The notes below the pieces were generated by a model. The model saw only the letters and a program-made list of their open reading frames with translations, had not been told where the DNA came from and made no database searches. This document shows positions 56,350 through 64,000 of a stretch of DNA of 64,000 nucleotides, one piece after another. A program made the position numbers and the translations under genes. The DNA is from Trichobilharzia szidati (taxonomy: Eukaryota > Platyhelminthes > Trematoda > Strigeidida > Schistosomatidae). Within the stretch, counting starts at the first letter, position 1, and each line of letters opens with the position of its first letter. Where the stretch lies: assembly GCA_944472155.2 (NCBI GenBank), contig OX235279.1:57695564-57759563 (forward strand), read 5' to 3'.

Positions 56350-57960
56350 TTATTGTAGTTTGTTGTAACTACACGTTTAATGAACTTAAAATATCTATGT
56401 TGGACGAAAAAGCGGGTGTAGGATTCAGACTCAGAAGTGCACTGTCATCTTTGAGCAGTCTGGTGACTGAGGAGATGAACACTGCGAGTGTGTTTGCATC
56501 GCGCACATCAGCTGGTAGTCTATTCCAAATGACTGAAAACTTATTTAAGAAGAAATTATACCGCATGTAAGTCTGACAATGCTCTGTAGAAACTAGGTTG
56601 TGATGATTTCTAAGATTGTAACTGATGACAGCGGTAGGTTTAATTACTGGCTCGGAGGAGTGCACGAGCAGATTAGTTAGCTTGTAGTAAAAAATCAGGT
56701 TTAACTTAAGACGTCTTTTCCAGAGTGGTTCTAAACTTAGTCTGTCGCAACGTTCATAGTATTGGAGACCACTTTCTAAACCGAGAATTCTTAAGGTGAA
56801 TTGCCGTTGCACTCCTTCTAACTTAAGCTTGTCATTTTGTCTGAGTCCGCTAAGAATAAACGGGCGGTATCCTAAAATAGGTTGGATACATACTTTGTAT
56901 AATAAAACCTAGTTTCACGACTAAAGAAATTGAGAGTTATGAATCCTAGTAGCCATCGTGTTTAGCGTCTAGCGTAGTCAGTTTGTTCAGAGAACGTCAA
57001 GTTACTAGAGTATCTGACACCGAGATCTACGACTTAGTTCAGCTTGGCTAGATTTCGCCGACTTACTTCAAGAGTTAGGTCAACGCTACTGTTGCCGACA
57101 TAAATCCAGCCCCATATGTCAATGTTAAACTTAGGTAGGGAATCTAGCGCACCGTGTTGCGAGACTACTTAGTTCAAGGAGTCTTCTAATTACCAGATAG
57201 TCTAATTCGTGACTGTAGCAGCAGTAAACGACTTTGAGGTCGTCAGCATGTAGGAATGGTTTACCTGAGGCGAAGCAGTTACAAATGCTGTTAATGTAGA
57301 CTGTAAATAAAAATGGTCCTAGGACGCTGCTCTGCACAACCCCACTGGTCATCTGCCTAGGCTGAGACAATACTGACTCGACTTTGTTTATTTGTACCCT
57401 GTTGCTTAGAAATGATTTTAACCACTTTAGTAATGGATTGCGAATTTCACATAAGTACAGCTTCTCACAGAGAATACTGTGAGATACCATGTCAAATGCC
57501 CTAGATATATCGAAGTAGAGAACAGCGACTAGATTACGAGCTTAGTGACCACTAGTGATGCAGATGAAAAATTCGAAAAGTTAAATAACGCAGGACCTAT
57601 TTTTGAGAAATCCGTATTGAGACCTTGTGACAGGATCTTCCCTAAGTAGGTAGTCCGTTAATTGATCTTTAACAACTTCCTCCATGATTTGCGAGATAAG
57701 CGGGGTTATATTTATAGGTTTGTAACTGCTTACGTCCGCCTTATCCCCGGATTTGTAGTGTGGAATTATATAGCTAGTTTCCAATTCATTAGAGTAGGTG
57801 CCAGTGTCCGCATATATTGAGATGAATTTAAGGAGTAATAGATGAATACCACACCCACTGCTTTGAAAATTATTGAAGCAAGGCCATCCGATCCAGTGCT
57901 AGTAGAAGGTCTCTGTGAATTTCTCCCGAAAGAAATCCGAAACGATAATCCAAACTATAG
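56350..57960 (-). mobile_element. Second CR1/jockey-like element, degraded RT and C-terminus
   Basis: Minus-strand pieces in order: GSDGLASIIFKAVG near 57890 (RT start, usually GPDGI), IIPHYKSGDKADVSSYKPIN (57784-57581), QYGFLKNRSC, then VSHSILCEKLYL..WLKSFLSNRVQ (57490 on), SGVVQSSVLGPFLF near 57340, and the catalytic HADDLKVV near 57240 (His for Tyr). The C-terminal region ends with LESGLQYYERCDRLSL, then WNRLPADVRDANTL (56812-56369). Several breaks separate the pieces. Orientation and type resemble 48435-51150, but the sequence is distinct. Confidence 0.85.
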
Positions 57961-60900
57961 ATTTAACCACACGTAGAGTGACGCGTAAAGTCCGAAATAC
58001 AGGATATTCTGCAATACGGAGCTTTATTACACAAAAATAGATATATAATATACAAACCTCAAAATGTGAGGTGTCTGTGGCTAAATGCCGTCAAATGCAC
58101 AACCACTGTGCAGTCAATAAGTAAAAACAGCAATGCTGTGTCAAGGTCGATCCACGTGTCGGTTCAAACGGCCCGCGAATGCCAAGCAAAGAATAAACAA
58201 ATATGAACAAACAACTTTCATAGTAAAGCATACACTATAGGTTAAGGTCAGCAAATAATGTTTAAGGAGAAGAAAAATAAGAACTATGCATTAATAGAAT
58301 GATAATAGAACAAGTAATTTAACTGCAGTTGTAAGCAAATGTCATTGTTATAAATTGACATATAAAAATCATGCTACTTACTAATGGCAAGTAGTATAAT
58401 GTTGAACAAAGGAAAGATTGAGAATGAACAGGTAGGAAAGAAATTAACAGTCTCAGGCTTTTAACTGCTTGTTCTGTTAATTGATTGATGAACACTATGC
58501 ACCCGAGAGAGGACTTAGTTAGAGGTGCGGTTTCACCAAGGATGTTCGTTTCTAAACCAAAGTCGGCTTTTTAGTCAGTGTATTGTAAGAGATCACCAAT
58601 AGAGTGCTGTATGTGAGAAACAGGACTCAAAGAAGTGATCAGAGATTGTGAGTATAGGAAGAATATTGACAGCGGGAAGTTGGAACAGAGAGCAAAGAAG
58701 AAATACATAGTGCCTTGGTGTGGAGATTAGGTGTACAGAAAGAAAGCATACTGTTGCATAACTTCGTCAATACTCATTCGAGGTTGGTAGAAACTACTGA
58801 CTGTTCGAGAGACGTGGTCCTACCGAAAACATTAGCAGAGGCGACGAAAAGAAGTGTGTTAGCTCTGTTTTCATCCTAAGGTGGGCACGAAAGGATGCAG
58901 TGATCTGCCAGAAGAGCTTACTACACTCAGATGAATGCAGTGAATACTCTAGAGACATTTATGGCAGGGAGTATGTGGCGTGTGCTGCTGACAAGAATAT
59001 GTAAGTATTAATTATGCTGTTGACGCTTCCTGCAAGGTTCATGCAACAGAATAAGTTAAAAAGGGAAAAGGTTAATGAAACTACGGAGCGGTATATAAAC
59101 AAGTAAGGTAGATCAAAGAAGGGGAATATGAATCATTTTTGAGACTAACGTACCAAACACAGATTAACAAATTTTTCATCACTGCACTGCGTTCCATTAA
59201 ACAAGTAAATCTGCAACAATATACACATGTGAGCCTGGATGATTTCCGAGAAAATGATTTATAGGTTCTGGCAATCATATTGAACTCTAAGCAGAAGTGC
59301 TGTTAATTAACTGCAGCCGACTAACACTAGTCAATTAAATTACTGTGAAAAAGTGATGCTAAACAACCTGACATGACAAACTTACCTGAGCCACATCAGA
59401 AATTCACCTTTTCTGGTCTGAAGTTCGTTTGAACACCCAGTTACAATGAAGATAAAGCGTTTTATGCGGACTTCAGGAATAATGATAAAAACTAAATATA
59501 AAATTACTCGGAAACAGACAGTTACTCCTAGATAAGTAGCTTCCGAAAAATTCGAGACTATTCGGCAAACAAAAGTGAACTGCGAGCATTAGTCTGTTGT
59601 GAACTGGTATGACTGTTGTATAAAGGCCTAATTTACTACATGTCGTTTATAAATGTACGTTTATAATTCTCTCACCACACTTATTGATTTATGACGAAAT
59701 TTTTTCTCACGGCTGGACTTATCCGGCATGTTGGTTGGAATTTCGCTCGGCAAATTTGTTTTGTTAATAGTTTTTAATAAAATGTTGTTGTATGTTTTCT
59801 GGATTGATAGGAATTCTCATTTCCTGGCTAGTTATGTTGGTGTCTGCGTCATTTAATCTGACTGTGACACGCTTAGCATATTGGTTGTAATGATTAGTGT
59901 TTCATGCTGAATGCGTCAAAACATCTCTACAATGAAGAAGATGGGGTAGTTGGGGGGAAATGTTATCTACACAAATAGTTTATTTCTTGTAGAAGCTGCA
60001 GCTTTCGACATAGTGTCATTCAATGAAGACTACGTCAAAATGTGGCTATTTTCGTGTGAAGAACAGTACTATTTTACAAAAGAATGCTATCAGTACATGG
60101 GAATCACCTATAAATGCCAACAGAACATTAAACCAATGTGTAAACGAACGGCTATGGAACTGCAATCCAACATAACCGACTAACACGGACGAAAATGACC
60201 TTTGAGCGCCTCACTCCATCAATGACCTTGAGCATGCGGGATAATTTCAGCCTTTTCTCACGCTACTCATGAGCTTTGAAATCCTATTGATTATTCACTG
60301 TCTTCATTTACCAATGACACTACTGCTTCTCAAGGTCATTTTAAACATGTATGTAGACAGACGCCGTCGATCTTTTTTGAACGGTTGTTCTGAGACGGTA
60401 AAAAGCCTTGTTACAAACGTTTTGGGTAAGTTCTGATACTTAATTATTCCCGAACCTGAGAAGGCTGATGTGGTTTAAAATTCTCTGTAACCACTCTCGA
60501 CTGACTTTATGCAAAGTTTACCTTGTACGATTCAACGTTATTTAAAATTTTTCGCGAGAGCTACGATGGATGAATGACTATTGTAGCTATCATCAACGAA
60601 ACCAGGCACTTTTGACAACCGTGTACATTCTAAGAACTAAAGGCGTATGCATGCTCGCCAAATGGCTTTTGTAGTTTGAAATCATGTGGACGTCTGCAAC
60701 AACAGCAGCAAATATATGTATTACAAGGACTGAATTTGAATTCTCGGAATCAGTGGGCAGTGCCTTTTTCATCTAAACAAATGAAGAAAACGAAAATGTG
60801 CTGACTGCAAGAAAATTACCTGGGGTTCTTATTGCGGTTTCCGGGACACCAAAATATACGAAAGGTGAATGTGGTTTGATGGTGAGTAAATGACTATCCG

Positions 60901-63900
60901 AAAGCACAAAAAGAGGGCTATCGTTTCGTTATACATTCCTTAAAATCAGTCAAGTACAAACTTGAAGTTTGGAAGATAATAATGGAGGAGAAATAAGAAG
61001 AGAGGAGATTGACAGATGAAATCAGAAAAACCTACTCAAAACAGAAAGGGATGAGGAAAATTAAATCGGAAAGGTAAGGGAAAATTATCAGGTGGATAGC
61101 CGCAGTGCTACTGCACTCCCTCATACCCATGAGGCTCCTTCAGTCTCAAGACGTTTAAATTAGCGTATTCATCTGGACTTTTCTGAAAGCAATCGACTGA
61201 ATATGTGGCGGTCAGCCATCCAAAGGGGGATCCTGCTAAAGAAATTGAGTAGCGCCTTTACTTCCGCTTTGCGGTGTTTAACTCTTCTTGTGTTACTCCA
61301 GAGCTCACCGTAGTAGTCTTCCTACAGAATGTCTCTTTTCAGGTGCCTTGTGCTGTTTTTTATTGCATAAGCTGTTTTATACCCAAGCGATTTCGGAAAA
61401 GCTGAGGTAAAGTGCTGGAATTCGGGTATGATAAGGCTGGCTTTGAAGCCTATTGCAGAGCTTTGGGAGCTTGTGGTTTGTAAGATGAATCATTAGGTTC
61501 TGTTTTGAATGAGAATAATCAAACAAAACTGTCTGTTATTTTGTGGGATTGAGTATTTCCACACAATTATCAGGGACCTATGTGAAATTGATATGTGAAG
61601 AAATGTGACTTGACATCTAGTTTCACTTCTGTTGTACATCTCTTTTACGAAGTTAAACAGTACATCACACTTGGTAAAGATGAGGAGCAGTAATGTCCCA
61701 GGAATAGCTTATTACCATATCACATAAGATGACGTTTTCCCTTTAAAAAATATGCAATTCATTTTTTCCACGAAACCCCTCTACCTACCAAGTAGACTGT
61801 AGCCTAAGACAAAATCTTGTTATCTATCCTTAATTAGGAAACCCTTTAGTGAATAATTTCGTCGGACAAATAACATGAAACCTGCTAGACAGAGAAAAGA
61901 ATCAAGGGAAGTGCTGTCCACTAAAAATGAGGGACAGGATAGATCTCTCTCTATCTTCGGAGGCTACCGCCTGTCTGACAGCTGCTGCAACAGACTACTG
62001 AGTGAAAGTCATAGGGCCTAAGCGAGATGTTCAACCTCTGAGACACCTATACATACACTTTATGGGGATGCTTACAGAGTTTGACAGATTCTGAACAGCA
62101 ATAACAAAATTAGTTTGGGGCAAAACTTTCTCAGATAAGTCGGAATATTCAGTGAGATGCTATAAGGATCATTTGTCATTGGCTTCCCAAATACTAAGCT
62201 TTCTACCAAGTGCGTTGATTGAAGCTTCAGTTATCTGTAAATTTCTAAAAAGGTCGCCTCTATTTGCTAATCTTACATCTGAGTGGGAAAATTTCTCAAC
62301 AGCAGCTGGGTATAGATTGTTGCAAACTTTGTTCTAAACTGCCTCATGTGATTATTAATGTTGCTACGATTTCTCAGGGTATCTGAAATATAACCCTGAG
62401 ATTTTTCTGTCAATGAACCATCCATAGAAACCTTTATGACGAAGATTCAGGAGACGTGTTGCTTGGAGAATACAACTATGTTAAACTCAGAATAACGCAT
62501 AACAACCAACTGAGACACCGAAAGAAGAATGTCAGAAGGCGGACTGAGTTAAGAAATAAAGTCATCATAACATAACTAATCACGCACAGTAGGCCTTATC
62601 AGCAGTCATCACTTGATTAGTATGAAAGGCGTATAAATAATGGCCAACACTACATGCATTAATTCTCCTGGTATGCTTGTGCTCTTTTTTGGTCAACAAG
62701 TAAGCGACAGTACCACGAAAGGACTGTTTTACAACCAATATTTGATAATCCGATTCGAATAAACGAAGTCGTCGGATGTGAGTTCAGTGTTCATTCACAC
62801 TGGTTCTTCCTAATCCCTTTTCTCAACTAGGATCAATGGAAGTTTATAAAGCTAGCTGTGGTAAGATCTGGGCCACCATGTAGATGGCCGAAATGGAAGG
62901 CAAAACAAAATGGATAAACACAAAATAGGCATATCCACGCCAAGAGGATGCACATTGTCACTTATGATGGATAGCATAAGAACACTAAAGATGTCCCAAG
63001 TCGAAGATATCACGGGTTACACATGTCAGATAGGTCCGTCCACTGACTTTGAAGTCTCTATAGTCCTTACGGAATAAACGTTATGTAGTTTAATGAATAG
63101 CGTAGAGACGAAAATGACCTGTTGAGCAACGTTAAATAGCATTCCCGCTTGATGAATGTCCACCCTATCTAGTCGGCATAACAGTTTCAGGTGATAATCA
63201 CGCAGATATTGTCCAGCTGAAACTCCCCAGAACCCCACAGGCCCGCCCTAGAACCACATTTGACACCTCTGAGAGCTGAACAGAAATCAATACATACACT
63301 TCCACTATTTAGCCTCTAAATTTTAGACGATACTAGTTTTATTCCACTTTCCACATGAATATTAAACCTCGTTAACTTGGCGGACCATACCCATCATTGG
63401 ATATCAATATAAAGAAGATAAAAGAGAAATTTCAGGAATAACCACGATGATTTTTATATAACGCGATAGGATGTGTGAAGAAAGGACACTGCAAATATTT
63501 GCTGAATAATGGCACAATTAACGTACATGTGTAGTAAACAGGTTATCTATAGAAGACAGAACTCGCATAAATTCGGTGGATATGTATATTGATAGAAAAG
63601 CAAGTTCGAATAAAATCAAAAATTTTGGTTTGTGCAGGCATTCTACACACACTGATAATCCCACACCATTATTTACTGCCCTAGAAGAATAGCGGAACTT
63701 ACAACAGTCCGTCCGCATGAAATTTTGGGGGAAGGCATAAAAGTGGGCAGCAGTAAGAGATGTAGTAGTGGTTTGATACCGGTAGATCTGTTTAAGTCCA
63801 GCATATTGTCGTTATCCAAGTAGATTTTACACCTCGTAAACTACTTTCTTCAAAGGAAGCAATCACAATTGAGTGAGAGCCAATTAAGAGAAAAACGAAA

Positions 63901-64000
63901 ACACAAAACAGCCTTAGGTAAACAATCCAAAACTTGTTCTGACCACTACTTACTCAGGATTTCAATAGAAAATGAACCGAGATATAAATTAAAACAAAAA
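57961..64000. other. Right end of window, nothing recognised
   Basis: No frame here shows a recognisable domain. The longest plus frame of note, 59950-60183 (77 codons), has no motif I know. Some parts (for example 61090-61330 and 61900-62400) have a less AT-rich texture and may be old repeats, but I could not support a family. Confidence 0.5.

Noticed and set aside
59950..60183. 77-codon plus-strand frame with several Cys
   Set aside because: No motif, no splice-joined neighbour and no homologue that I recognise; not enough to call a gene.
61090..62400. Possible old coding or retroelement remnants near the right end
   Set aside because: Short broken frames on either strand gave no catalytic box or conserved order, so no family can be supported.
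1..64000. CRISPR arrays, operons, ribosome binding sites or other prokaryotic features
   Set aside because: Spliced genes and eukaryotic retrotransposons throughout; no regularly spaced repeats were found.

Overview
The window looks like a piece of nuclear chromosome from a schistosome-type flatworm (Schistosoma or a close relative such as Trichobilharzia). The reasons are AT-rich long-intron genes, a 32-nt intron near the 5' end of a gene, RTE-like and CR1-like non-LTR retrotransposons, a Ty3/gypsy element, and tRNA-headed SINEs carrying [19 protein letters not shown] of the Sm-alpha type. The assignment is an inference; no ribosomal or mitochondrial marker is present.

Only two host genes are recognisable, both on the minus strand. 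The first is a complete phosphoacetylglucosamine mutase gene (AGM1/PGM3) in seven exons between 44547 and 22273. The exons join in phase to a 593-residue protein with all hallmark motifs. The second is a mitochondrial-type double-CDGSH iron-sulfur protein (CISD3-like) in three exons between 20702 and 16388 (165 residues). It begins 1.57 kb downstream of the AGM1 stop. Both start codons lie 13-15 nt after a pyrimidine-rich AG, compatible with spliced-leader or 5'-UTR splicing.

Most of the rest is mobile DNA. 1-6640 is a nest of Ty3/gypsy pieces: an LTR-gag-pol-LTR element broken by two later insertions, each with its own target-site duplication, then a second gag joined to a different gypsy family. 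11125-14867 and 40971-43698 are two minus-strand non-LTR elements of one family ('family A') with exact target-site duplications. The second has lost about 1.1 kb internally. Both begin exactly at a conserved fold that resembles an HDV-like ribozyme. At least four 3'-end fragments of family A are scattered about. A second RTE-like family with (AAT)n tails ('family B') occurs at 2786-3398, 8480-9130, 19398-19559, 29225-32520 and 37420-38017. CR1/jockey-like remains fill 48435-51150 and 56350-57960. The AGM1 introns hold many of these insertions and make the gene 22 kb long.

The most striking structures are: an apparently intact minimal type I [18 protein letters not shown] (3504-3548, minus) in a SINE inside the gypsy element; a candidate HDV-like ribozyme at the 5' ends of family A; a palindrome with 307-bp arms in AGM1 intron 3; a perfect 44-bp-arm hairpin in CISD3 intron 1; and a nearly identical 3.4-kb duplication (31241-34690 and 51621-55060) that places an intact copy of AGM1 exon 5 upstream of the gene. 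From 57960 to the end I recognise nothing.
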